Of a DNA stretch of 41,269 nucleotides, positions 25,700 to 34,692 are shown one piece after another; position 1 is the first letter of the stretch; every line of letters begins with the position of its first letter. The stretch covers positions 1 to 41,269 of the forward strand of contig CACHDV010000009.1 in the NCBI GenBank assembly GCA_902578675.1. Reading direction: 5' to 3'. Origin of the DNA: an uncultured Alphaproteobacteria bacterium (GTDB taxonomy: Bacteria > Pseudomonadota > Alphaproteobacteria > Thalassobaculales > Thalassobaculaceae). The notes under the pieces were generated by a model. It searched no databases and was not told where the DNA came from. It was given only the letters and a program-made list of their open reading frames with translations. The position numbers and the translations under genes were made by a program.

Positions 25700-26722
25700 A
25701 TGATAGACCTAAGAAGCGATACAGTAACCAAACCATCGCCAGAAATGTACGAAGCAATGGCAAATGCCAAAGTTGGCGATGACGTTTATAGGGATGATCC
25801 AACTATAATCGAGCTAGAGGAATTAGTCGCCGACACACTGGGATTTGAAGCTGGACTATTTGTAACATCTGGGACGCAATCAAATTTTACGTCAGTTTTA
25901 ACACATTGCGGTCGTGGCGAAGAATACATCATTGGCGAGGGCTATCACATATATAAATCAGAAGCCGTTGGCACAGCGGCTCTAGGGGGAGTTATACCGC
26001 AAACAGTTCCCGTGCTGGAAGACGGATCTATTGACATTGAAGTGGCTATTGGAAAAGTAAAATCTGATGATATGCACTTTCCTCGAACCAAACTTCTTTG
26101 TCTTGAAAATACATATAATGGTAAACCACTGTCACCCAAATATATGCAATGCGCTACGGCTGCCGCAAGGAAAGTTAATCTCCGCTCGCATCTAGATGGC
26201 GCTAGGTTAATGAATGCTGCCATCGCCAACAAATGTACACCAAGAGAATTGGCGCGTAGCTTTGATACCGTTTCTCTATGCTTATCAAAAGGCCTAGGCG
26301 CGCCAGTTGGTTCTGTTTTGGTAGGAAACCAGGATTTCATCAATGAAGCAAGAAGGGTCCGAAAGATGCTAGGTGGGGGGATGCGGCAGGCTGGCATTCT
26401 TGCTGCTTGTGGTATTGTAGCGATGAAAAACCAAGTCGACCGGCTAATCCAAGATCATGCTTTAGCAGCTCGCCTAGCTTCTGAGTTAGCCCAGATACCA
26501 GATATCGAAACCGAACCTCAGGGCGCCAACACGAATATGGTATTCATCAAAGTGGAACATAAACATAGAGCACCGTTACAAAACTTTCTCAAAGAAGAAG
26601 GTATACTGATAGGTGGGCGCCCACCAACATTCCGCCTAGTACTACATCGGGATATCACGGAAAACGACGTAAATAAAACAGTTTCCAGTATTGCGAAGTT
26701 TTTTCGCGGACTTTCATACTAA
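25700..26722 (+). CDS. L-threonine aldolase (low-specificity, PLP-dependent)
   Basis: This enzyme cleaves L-threonine or L-allo-threonine to glycine and acetaldehyde. The 340-residue protein begins MIDLRSDTVTKPSPEMYEAM and has GDDVYRDDPTIIELE, FVTSGTQSN, LENTYNGKPLSP, the PLP lysine Lys197 in SLCLSKGLGAPVGS, and MLGGGMRQAGILAA, all diagnostic. Its downstream neighbour is convergent and only six bases away. It may recycle glycine or acetaldehyde for C1 metabolism; the genomic context does not specify more. Confidence 0.95.
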   Translation: MIDLRSDTVTKPSPEMYEAMANAKVGDDVYRDDPTIIELEELVADTLGFEAGLFVTSGTQSNFTSVLTHCGRGEEYIIGEGYHIYKSEAVGTAALGGVIPQTVPVLEDGSIDIEVAIGKVKSDDMHFPRTKLLCLENTYNGKPLSPKYMQCATAAARKVNLRSHLDGARLMNAAIANKCTPRELARSFDTVSLCLSKGLGAPVGSVLVGNQDFINEARRVRKMLGGGMRQAGILAACGIVAMKNQVDRLIQDHALAARLASELAQIPDIETEPQGANTNMVFIKVEHKHRAPLQNFLKEEGILIGGRPPTFRLVLHRDITENDVNKTVSSIAKFFRGLSY

Positions 26723-26728
26723 ATTTAA

Positions 26729-27973
26729 CTAACGTTTCCAAAAAACAAGCATATTCGGCCGGAATAAAACTGCTAGCAAAATGCAGCCAAGAAATGCGTA
26801 AACGCCACAGACTAATGAAATATCCTCTATCTTTATATTCACATCGATAAGTAGGCCAAAAACTGCAGGGCCGAGAGCGCTCGAGATAACTTGAATGCCA
26901 GCGACCATGGCCTTAATCGAACCTAGATGAAGAACGCCATATAGTTCGGCCCACATAGTTGAAATTATCGTTGCTGTAGCTCCTCCCGTTGTACCCGCTA
27001 ATGCCATGAATAATACTATCGTCCAAGAAGCATCGCAAAATGCTATAACAAGGGTAGAACACACCATAGGAAGCAAATAAAATGGGGTTAGACTTAGCGC
27101 GCCAAATCGATCCACCAGCACTCCTGTAACAATTGACATAGCAACCTGACACACTGCGTAAATAGAAAAACAGGAAGCGTAAAACCCAAGATCCCACCCT
27201 TTAACGTCAGTTAGGTGTACCTGGTGAAAATTCAAACCAGTTATTATGAATGCGGATGACATTAGCGCCGTCATAGACAAAAAAAACCTTATATCCCTTA
27301 GTACGTCGCCGCGCGTCCACTGTTTCGTGACATGACTTCCACTTCTTTTATTTTCAGACACGTCACGTGCCAAAAACTTTAAGTGTCGTTGTTTGTGTCC
27401 TTTCAATAACCAAAGCAATAAAAAGGGGGCAATCACTAACACTAAAACAGCGCTTATAACCCAGACCTCCCGCCAAGCCATTAAACTCAATACCAATACG
27501 GAAGCGAATGGAAAAATAGCCTGACCACTAGGGAAACCCAAAGCCGCGAGGCTCACGGCTTTTCCCCTGCTAAAATCGTCAAAGTATCTGGCCATTGTAA
27601 CGGTTGCGGCTTGACTTAATAAGCCTTGCCCCATCAGCCGAAGAAGGAAAATAGCAAATATCAATGTGATTACGCCTTGAGCTAAGGACATTAGCAAGCA
27701 AGCACCTGCTAGGCCGAGACAAAGACAGACAGCGTAAAACCTCAAATCTACTCGGTCGATAATTTTACCCAGCCAGATTAGAATAAAACCACTCGAAAGT
27801 GTAGCAACAGCGTAGATGTTCCCAAAGTCCCCGTGGCTGAGGCTAAAAGTTGCTCTTAATTCGCCACTGTACATTGCTATGTAAAACGTTTGGCCAAATG
27901 TCGATAAGAACGCTGCTAAGTAACCAAATCCGATGAATCGAAAGTTTTGTTTTAAAAAATAGAGGTAATACAA
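26729..27973 (-). CDS. MFS transporter
   Basis: The 414-residue protein has about 12 hydrophobic helices, for example FGYLAAFLSTFGQTFYIAMY, FILIWLGKIIDRVDLRFYAV (with the loop-2 signature), a loop around residues 190-215 rich in charge, and MALAGTTGGATATIISTMW. It is an exporter or importer of small organics; the substrate is not readable. Start is TTG at 27973 with GAGG about ten bases upstream, and the stop of the Rieske gene lies 11 bases before it, so the two are probably one transcript. This pairing suggests transport of the Rieske enzyme's substrate. Confidence 0.85.
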   Translation of the reverse strand: MYYLYFLKQNFRFIGFGYLAAFLSTFGQTFYIAMYSGELRATFSLSHGDFGNIYAVATLSSGFILIWLGKIIDRVDLRFYAVCLCLGLAGACLLMSLAQGVITLIFAIFLLRLMGQGLLSQAATVTMARYFDDFSRGKAVSLAALGFPSGQAIFPFASVLVLSLMAWREVWVISAVLVLVIAPFLLLWLLKGHKQRHLKFLARDVSENKRSGSHVTKQWTRGDVLRDIRFFLSMTALMSSAFIITGLNFHQVHLTDVKGWDLGFYASCFSIYAVCQVAMSIVTGVLVDRFGALSLTPFYLLPMVCSTLVIAFCDASWTIVLFMALAGTTGGATATIISTMWAELYGVLHLGSIKAMVAGIQVISSALGPAVFGLLIDVNIKIEDISLVCGVYAFLGCILLAVLFRPNMLVFWKR

Positions 27974-27983
27974 TACGATTACC

Positions 27984-29048
27984 TCAGCTTCGCCAATTAA
28001 GGGTCGTTAGCTTTACTGGATTAACAAATGATTCTTTATTTTTTGCAGCATCGCCATAAGCTTTTTTTAACCGAAAATACCACTTGGCTTGAACATCCGC
28101 ATCATTGATCAACATTAAGTTAGGTTCGTACTGTAAACCTCTCTGCTGCTTTTCTACAATATCCCTATCCTGTTGGAGAAATCTTTTAAGAAATGGTTTT
28201 AGAAAAGGCTTAATGAGCCATAAATAGGACATTGACCAGAACACAAGATGATTAATTTGCGTGGTTTTCCTATCGATCGGAGTTACCGTCGTTAAACCCA
28301 CTACCAAATTACGCCCTACATGGATAGTCTCAATTCTTATTCCAGGGAGCCTAAAAGTTATTTCTGTCTCAATATCTCGTCCTAGTATTTTATATGCCAG
28401 CGAATTGCTGGAAGGTTTATGTTTCAGCATAGCAAAGCCAAGATCGGTTGGGCCAAACACCTTTGACTTTGTATGAACCGACTTTCTAGATCTCCACCAC
28501 CATGACTGATGAACATAAGGACCATGAGCTGGATCCATCAATCCTATAACGGCGTGGTCAATATGACATGGAAAGGTAAGTTTTTCAGTCATTGCCGGTT
28601 TAGAGAACGCGTCTGGCACAGTTGGCGGTATTTTTTTTAATTCCATATTCCGAAAGTCGGACGGCATAAAAATCCAGATGCAACCCGAAAGTTCTTGGAC
28701 AGGATAGTTCGGGACTTTAATTCGGTTTAACTCAAGGTTCTGATCTTCCGTTAATGACGGTATGCAAATACAGGTCCCTTCAGAGTTAAAACGCCAACCA
28801 TGATAGCAGCACTCTAATTCATCGTCGATCAGACGGCCATCGCTCAACGGAATACCGCGATGAGGGCAAATATCCCTTAAAGCAAAAGGCTGCCCTGTTT
28901 TCTGACGACCTAGTAATATCGGCTCACCAAGTAATTTTAATGATAGGAGACGCCCCAACTTTAGCTCATCGGCGCGTGCTGCAAAGTACCAAATATCTCT
29001 TAAAAAGCCGTCTTCTTGATTTGTAATCATAATTGTTGACAGTGACAT
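27984..29048 (-). CDS. Rieske non-heme iron oxygenase, terminal oxygenase subunit
   Basis: The 354-residue protein has an N-terminal Rieske domain: Cys61 and His63 in DICPHRGIPLSDG, and Cys80 and His83 in ECCYHGWRF, the ligands of a [2Fe-2S] cluster. The catalytic domain contains DPAHGPYVHQ, the D-x2-H-x4-H mononuclear iron site. The N-terminal LRDIWYFAARADEL is like vanillate demethylase-type and related oxygenases. It needs a reductase, which is not in this window. It is transcribed with the MFS gene that follows and is preceded by the GntR regulator. Substrate unknown. Confidence 0.9.
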   Translation of the reverse strand: MSLSTIMITNQEDGFLRDIWYFAARADELKLGRLLSLKLLGEPILLGRQKTGQPFALRDICPHRGIPLSDGRLIDDELECCYHGWRFNSEGTCICIPSLTEDQNLELNRIKVPNYPVQELSGCIWIFMPSDFRNMELKKIPPTVPDAFSKPAMTEKLTFPCHIDHAVIGLMDPAHGPYVHQSWWWRSRKSVHTKSKVFGPTDLGFAMLKHKPSSNSLAYKILGRDIETEITFRLPGIRIETIHVGRNLVVGLTTVTPIDRKTTQINHLVFWSMSYLWLIKPFLKPFLKRFLQQDRDIVEKQQRGLQYEPNLMLINDADVQAKWYFRLKKAYGDAAKNKESFVNPVKLTTLNWRS

Positions 29049-29121
29049 TACATGCCAGAGCGCGCAATAAGCTAGCTAAAAATTTTTGCAAAGAAATTAT
29101 ATAAATGGTTAAACGCTTGGT

Positions 29122-29811
29122 TTATTCCTGGATGGTGGAATAAACAAATGTCTCAAACCAATTATTTATGCGATTAAAAGCAGCCGAAGCGCCCTCTGCG
29201 TCGCCTTGGGCTAGAGCTTTAGCCGCTTGTGAATGCAAGCGCGGAGCAAGCCCAATATCAGTTGATGCGCCATGATGGGCGAACCAAAAACGCCTTGTCA
29301 GCGGTTGTATTAAACGGCACATTTTCCTTGCGTGTTCGTTCCCCATAGCCAACATACACAAATTGTTAAATTCACTGTCTAATCTTATTTGAGCAACGCT
29401 ATCATTACTTGAACTTACGCTATCGAATTCTTCCGCCAGCCTCGAGAATTCGTGTCTCTGCATAGATGTAGCTCTTGAAGCCGCAGCCCTTGCTACTGAA
29501 GTGTCCAAACTACGACTAACTTCAAGTAAGCGCAAAACTGAAAGAGCATCTACTTCAGATACCTTTATTCCCCGGCGCGGCAGCACGCTTAGAAGACCAG
29601 CTGTCGCTAGGTGTTGGATCGCTTCTCTAACAGGGGTTCTACCGATGCTGATAGACTCAGCAAGTTCCCTTTCAGTAACAAATATCCCAGGTTTAAACTC
29701 CAACCTGACTATTTTATCTTCCAACCTATGGTAGGCTAGTTCTTTGAGACTATCTGTTGCCTGCGGCTCTGATAATTCGAGGTCTAAAGCAATTGATCGA
29801 TAGAAGTCCAT
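29122..29811 (-). CDS. GntR-family regulator, FadR/FCD subfamily
   Basis: The N-terminal winged-helix domain shows LEDKIVRLEFKPGIFVTEREL, SISIGRTPVREAIQHLATAG and LLSVLPRRGIKVSEV. The C-terminal all-helical FCD domain (about residues 80-230) binds a small acid and a metal ion in most members. The frame opens at GTG 29823, but the ATG at 29811 after AAGGAAG is the better start (230 residues). Its location between the Rieske/MFS pair and the TauD gene makes it the probable regulator of both sides; a palindrome lies just upstream. Confidence 0.92.
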   Translation of the reverse strand: MDFYRSIALDLELSEPQATDSLKELAYHRLEDKIVRLEFKPGIFVTERELAESISIGRTPVREAIQHLATAGLLSVLPRRGIKVSEVDALSVLRLLEVSRSLDTSVARAAASRATSMQRHEFSRLAEEFDSVSSSNDSVAQIRLDSEFNNLCMLAMGNEHARKMCRLIQPLTRRFWFAHHGASTDIGLAPRLHSQAAKALAQGDAEGASAAFNRINNWFETFVYSTIQE

Positions 29812-29846
29812 GCGAAAAAACACTTCCTTTTGGTAAACTTTTAACT

Positions 29847-29904
29847 GAAATTATTTGAAAATAACTTCAACGTTATATTAACAACGCACCACAGATTATT
29901 TGAA
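29847..29904. promoter_or_regulatory. Candidate GntR operator region: palindrome plus direct repeat
   Basis: A 22-base sequence at 29847-29868 is palindromic in 9 of 11 base pairs, with half-site GAAxTTATTT. The ten-base core ATTATTTGAA at 29850-29859 occurs again at 29895-29904, 45 bases later. Both lie within 100 bases upstream of the GntR start, between it and the TauD gene. Autoregulation by this site is an inference from position. Confidence 0.3.
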
Positions 29905-29969
29905 GTGAATGTTCAGCAGACTATGCGGATAATACATCTCTAAAAGAAATGGCTTATATGTGATAATTG

Positions 29970-30821
29970 TCAAACTGTTAACTCACCTACAACGGTCGTT
30001 CGATGCATTATCCGCTTTTGATCTCTATCCCAAGGTCGCCCTCGATGCAGGACAGTCCTGTTATCCCAAATAACTAGGTCATCCTTTTTCCAAGCATGTG
30101 AGTAAACGAAATCTGGGTGAGTAATTGTATCATTTAATTCTGCTATCAGTTTTCTACTATCCTCTAAGTCCCATCCTTCAATGTAAGATGCGTGGGCGCC
30201 TAAAAATAGATTTTTCTTCTTATGAACCGGGTTTTCTCTAACCATTGCCTGCCGAACAGGCGGCACTTCTGCCTTATTATCATTTGTCAATAAGTTTGGA
30301 TCGATTAAAGCGCGTGAATAGGCAAAATCATGTATACAAACTAAATCGTCAAGTTCCATTTTTTTTTGATCGGCAAGCGAATCATAAGCGGCTCTCATAG
30401 ATGCAAATTGTGTTTCACCGCCTATGGAGGGAACTTCCCTCCCTGAAAGCAAAGACATCAAAGCGGGCACTCGTTTAAAAGAGCTATCTGTGTGCCACAT
30501 CTGGTTGCCGGTATTGAAGACCATCCTTTTGTCTTCAGGCGGAATAACTTTATTCTGTTGGTCAACATTGGATAAAACCGTCATAACGGTTCCGCCGCCT
30601 TCGGGATTAGAATTAACTGTGGTTTCCAGGGAACCAAACCGTTCAGAAAAATTAATCTGGTCCTCGTCTAGAAGAGGTTGTCCTTTAAAAACAAGCACAG
30701 AATGTTCGTCAAATGCTTTTTTGATATCTACAAAATCTCTTTCAGGGAGCTCGCGAAGATGCACATCACAATATATTTCGGCTCCAATATGCTCGGTTAT
30801 TTTTTTAATGGAGATTGCCAT
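29970..30821 (-). CDS. TauD/TfdA-family 2-oxoglutarate-dependent dioxygenase
   Basis: The 283-residue protein has the Fe(II) ligands His110 and Asp112 in MWHTDSSF and the distal His259 in VLHRGRPW, with the 2-oxoglutarate-binding Arg at 270 or 274 (KRIMHRTT). The N-terminal region with FDEHSVLVFKGQPLLDEDQI is typical of the family. Members cleave taurine, aryloxyacetates and other alkyl- or aryl-acids; the substrate here cannot be told. It is divergent from the fused hydantoinase gene and upstream of the regulator, all within an apparent catabolic cluster. Confidence 0.92.
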   Translation of the reverse strand: MAISIKKITEHIGAEIYCDVHLRELPERDFVDIKKAFDEHSVLVFKGQPLLDEDQINFSERFGSLETTVNSNPEGGGTVMTVLSNVDQQNKVIPPEDKRMVFNTGNQMWHTDSSFKRVPALMSLLSGREVPSIGGETQFASMRAAYDSLADQKKMELDDLVCIHDFAYSRALIDPNLLTNDNKAEVPPVRQAMVRENPVHKKKNLFLGAHASYIEGWDLEDSRKLIAELNDTITHPDFVYSHAWKKDDLVIWDNRTVLHRGRPWDRDQKRIMHRTTVVGELTV

Positions 30822-31002
30822 CGAAACTTTCGCAAAATTGTTTAAAAATCTTTATCATTTAAAACGTGTTTAAGCGCTAACGTAAATCGAGCAAAAAAAG
30901 AGGTCCAGCAACTCTAATATTTCCAAGAAAAACATCAGTTGCTTGATCTCAATGGTAAGAGCCTGCTAAACCTTTCGCGTATAAAAAAAAACTTGGCTTA
31001 AA

Positions 31003-34000
31003 ATGACAGAGTTTGCTGTAGGAATTGATATTGGCGGGACATTCACCGACGTTGTAGCGCTAGATTTGAAAACTGGTAAATACGCGACGGCAAAAGTTTT
31101 AACAACACCGGAGAATCCACAACTTGGAGCAATTAACGGGGTTGACAAAATTTTGGAACAAATTGGGGATCCAAAGCAAATAAAGCGGCTTGTTCACGCT
31201 ACAACATTATTTAGCAACGCACTAATTGAGAGAAAAGGTGCAAAGACTGGTCTAATAACAACGATGGGCTTCAAAGATACCCTTCAGCTTGGCAGGGAGC
31301 GAAAGTATGACATTTACGATCTCTTTCTGACTTATCCATCACCGCTTGTTCCCACGGATCTGAGGTACGAAATCAAGGAAAGAATAAGCTCAGATGGCGA
31401 AGTCCTTACGCCTTTAGATGAAAAAGGTTTAATGAAGTCAGCTAAAGAGCTCCAATCTAAAGGGGTTACCTCTATCGCGATCTCATTTCTCAATTCAAAT
31501 GCTAGGCCCGAGCATGAAAAGCTTGCATCACAACTTTTAGCGAAAAACTTCCCTGACTTATCCCTTACGTTATCCTCTGACATTAGTCAGGAAAGTGGGG
31601 AATTTGAACGCACGTCCACCGCTGCCATCAACGCCTATATAAAACCATTAGCAGCCGAGTATATAGGAGAGTTAGAACTGGCTCTTAAAAATAAAGGAAG
31701 CCAAGCCCCTTTAATGCTTATGCTTTCAAATGGTGGCCTCACAAATACCTCAGAAGCAAAACATCGTCCCGTTGATTTACTTGAATCTGGCCCTGCAGGA
31801 GGCGCACTTTCTGCAGCCCTGATAGGCAAACTACAAAATGAAGAACGACTTATAGCTTTCGACATGGGTGGAACAACCGCAAAGATAGCTATTATTGATA
31901 ACGGTCAACCTGAAGTTTCGTATTCTTTCGAAGCAGCAAGGGAGAGACGTTTTGCACCAGGAAGTGGCCTACCAGTGCGAATAACTACTGTTGAACTCGT
32001 CGAGATTGGTGCTGGAGGTGGAAGCATTGCGACAAAAGACGCATTGAATTTGCTAAAAGTCGGTCCACAAAGTGCTGGATCTATGCCCGGACCAATTTGC
32101 TATAATCAGGGAGGTTCTCAACCTACGGTAACAGATGCTGATCTACAATTAGGCTACCTAAGCGTCGAAGGTTTCTCTGAGAGCTCATTAGATATTGATC
32201 CAATTAAAACCTCCTTATCTTTGAATAGTTTTGGTGCTGAATTTGATTTAGATGCGAATGACATTGCTTTGGGCATACATGACGTAGTTTGCGAAAATAT
32301 GGCTCAAGCTGCTCAAATTCATTTGGCACGTAAAGGAAGAGATCCAAGGGATTATTCCCTTTACGCCACTGGTGGGGCAGCGCCGGTCCATGCTTGTGCA
32401 GTAGCAAAAAGACTAGGGATTAAACGCGTTATAATTCCACCTGCAGCAGGCGTAGCATCTGCGCTGGGTTTAACCGTCGCCCCAGCGAGGGCTGACAAAA
32501 GCGTTGCTATCTCCAGACCGTTATCAAGCCTTGATGCCCGTAAAATAAAAACAATATACGAGAGCCTCCAAACCACTGCGTCTGAAGTGGTGAGGGCTTC
32601 TGTTCCAAACAAAGCGATAAAAATTCAGTGCCTTGCTGAACTTCGTTATTCGGGCCAGGGCGCTGTACTTGTTGTCGATATAACAAAAGCGTTCACGAAG
32701 ACAAAACCGCATAAGTACATTAATGATGAATTTCATAAACTTCACAAGGTCACGTACGGGAGAGCCTTTGAATATCATAGCGTCGAGCTTATGACCGCTA
32801 GAGTGAGTGCCTCGGCATCAACTACCAGAAATAATTTACAGCCGATGGCACAGCAACAAAACCTCAAAAGATCTAAAATTCAAAAGAGGGAAATAAGACT
32901 TCCTAACTCCACAAAAAATTGCAACGTCAATGTCTATCGACGCGAAACGCTCTCAGCCGGAAAAGTAATACGTGGCCCTGCAATAATTGAAGAAGGACAA
33001 TCTACCACTGTAGTACCCGAGAATACCAAGCTGACCGTTTCACCCCAAGGCGGTTTAGTTATTGATATTTTAGACACAAAGAAATTGTCTAAAAAATTGG
33101 AAACGGATCTAAACAACCCGATACATCTAGAAATACTATGGAATCAGCTGATCTCCGCGGTAGATGAGGCCGCCGCATCTCTACTGCGATCAGCATTTTC
33201 CACTGTTGTCAGAGAATCTTATGATTTTTCTTGTGTCGTAACAGACGAGCAAGGGAACGCGCTGGTGCAGGCTACTGATAGCATACCCTCATTTATTGGC
33301 ACTTTGCCCGATACTGTAAAACATTTCATAAGAAGATTCCCGAGTAAAACACTATTTCCAGGTGATATCCTCATCACAAACGACCCACATATGGGAACCG
33401 GCCACCTCCCTGATATTTCCGTTTGTCGACCAATTTTCAATGGTGCAAAAATTATAGGGTTTGCTGCCAGCACAGCGCACGCGCCGGATATAGGCGGAAA
33501 AATACGATCACCAGAGCCGAGAGAGGTATTTGAAGAGGGACTGCAAATTCCACCTATGAAGTTGTATGAAAAGGGCGAGGTCAACGAAACTTTGATGTCC
33601 ATTATTCGTCAGAATGTTAGGGTCTCGGATCAGGTGGAGGGTGACTTAGAAGCGCAACTTGGCGCGCTATTTACAATAAACCAACGGATTCTGCAAATTA
33701 CTGACACCTACCAGCTTAAAGACCTATCAAAATTATCCGCAGTTATTTGTGAAAGAACAGAACAAGCCGTCCGTTCCGCCATAAAGGGTTTACCCGACGG
33801 CGAGTATTATTCGACTGTTAAAACCGACGGCTTAGCAGACTTACCAGTAGAAATAAAAGTATTGATTAAAATTGCAGGAGACACGTTGGAAGCAGATTTT
33901 TCGGGGTCGTCTAGTCAAGTTAATAAAGCAGTTAATTGTCCCCTTTGCTATACACGAGCAATGACCAGCTACGCTATCAAGTCTGCTCTCGCACCTGAAT

Positions 34001-34662
34001 TACCGAATAATGAGGGTGCCCTTAAACCATTAAAGTTAATAGCACCACCTTCAAGTATTGTTAATCCTAGCCATCCAGCGTCAGTTGGAAGCCGGGTTTT
34101 AACAGGACATTTCATCCCAGCTTTGATAATGCATGCTATATCAGAAATTGCTCCTGAGAAAATACTTGCTGGATCGGGTTCACCAATCTGGTGCGTTAAT
34201 CTTAACGGATACCAAGTAGATGGCACTAGAATAGCAGGTCTATTTTTCTTTAATGGTGGAATGGGGGCGTCTTCATCTGGTGACGGCTTATCATGCACAA
34301 GCTGGCCCTCTAATATTTCATCGACGCCAATTGAGGAGATAGAACAACGTTACCCAGTCAGATTTAAACAGCGCTCCTTACGCTCAAACTCTGGCGGTAA
34401 TGGTGCATTCAAAGGTGGTGACGGTCAAACTGTGGAATTTCAATATATTGGAAAGAAACCGGGGGTCTTCGCCTTCTTAGCCGAAAGAACAAAAATTCCA
34501 GCAAGCGGAATTGCCGGTGGCGAGGACGGGGTTAGAGGTCGATTGGAATTAAACGGAGACCCCATCGATCCTAAATTACAGCATGTAGTTAATCCAGGAG
34601 ATTATATTTTACTCGCGACTCCCGGCGGTGGTGGTTATGGAAGAGCTTCTTCAAAAGATTAA
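31003..34662 (+). CDS. Fused HyuA-HyuB protein (hydantoinase / 5-oxoprolinase family)
   Basis: The 1219-residue protein joins both subunits of the ATP-dependent hydantoinase/oxoprolinase family. Part A (about residues 1-690) has the ASKHA nucleotide site: VGIDIGGTFTDVVAL, ESGPAGGALSAALIG, FDMGGTTAKIAI, GAGGGSIA and ATGGAAPVHACA. Part B (about 703-1215) has RSAFSTVVRESYDFS, NDPHMGTGHLPDIS, HAPDIGG, NSGGNGAFKGGDGQ and the end TPGGGGYG. 5-oxoprolinase of this build opens pyroglutamate with ATP; hydantoinases open N-methylhydantoin-like rings. It is transcribed away from TauD and its 3' end is 30 bases from the convergent racemase gene. The substrate class is a ring amide; the exact one is not known. 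Confidence 0.93.
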   Translation: MTEFAVGIDIGGTFTDVVALDLKTGKYATAKVLTTPENPQLGAINGVDKILEQIGDPKQIKRLVHATTLFSNALIERKGAKTGLITTMGFKDTLQLGRERKYDIYDLFLTYPSPLVPTDLRYEIKERISSDGEVLTPLDEKGLMKSAKELQSKGVTSIAISFLNSNARPEHEKLASQLLAKNFPDLSLTLSSDISQESGEFERTSTAAINAYIKPLAAEYIGELELALKNKGSQAPLMLMLSNGGLTNTSEAKHRPVDLLESGPAGGALSAALIGKLQNEERLIAFDMGGTTAKIAIIDNGQPEVSYSFEAARERRFAPGSGLPVRITTVELVEIGAGGGSIATKDALNLLKVGPQSAGSMPGPICYNQGGSQPTVTDADLQLGYLSVEGFSESSLDIDPIKTSLSLNSFGAEFDLDANDIALGIHDVVCENMAQAAQIHLARKGRDPRDYSLYATGGAAPVHACAVAKRLGIKRVIIPPAAGVASALGLTVAPARADKSVAISRPLSSLDARKIKTIYESLQTTASEVVRASVPNKAIKIQCLAELRYSGQGAVLVVDITKAFTKTKPHKYINDEFHKLHKVTYGRAFEYHSVELMTARVSASASTTRNNLQPMAQQQNLKRSKIQKREIRLPNSTKNCNVNVYRRETLSAGKVIRGPAIIEEGQSTTVVPENTKLTVSPQGGLVIDILDTKKLSKKLETDLNNPIHLEILWNQLISAVDEAAASLLRSAFSTVVRESYDFSCVVTDEQGNALVQATDSIPSFIGTLPDTVKHFIRRFPSKTLFPGDILITNDPHMGTGHLPDISVCRPIFNGAKIIGFAASTAHAPDIGGKIRSPEPREVFEEGLQIPPMKLYEKGEVNETLMSIIRQNVRVSDQVEGDLEAQLGALFTINQRILQITDTYQLKDLSKLSAVICERTEQAVRSAIKGLPDGEYYSTVKTDGLADLPVEIKVLIKIAGDTLEADFSGSSSQVNKAVNCPLCYTRAMTSYAIKSALAPELPNNEGALKPLKLIAPPSSIVNPSHPASVGSRVLTGHFIPALIMHAISEIAPEKILAGSGSPIWCVNLNGYQVDGTRIAGLFFFNGGMGASSSGDGLSCTSWPSNISSTPIEEIEQRYPVRFKQRSLRSNSGGNGAFKGGDGQTVEFQYIGKKPGVFAFLAERTKIPASGIAGGEDGVRGRLELNGDPIDPKLQHVVNPGDYILLATPGGGGYGRASSKD

Positions 34663-34692
34663 ACAAAGCTGCAATACGCAAAAACTCTAGAT

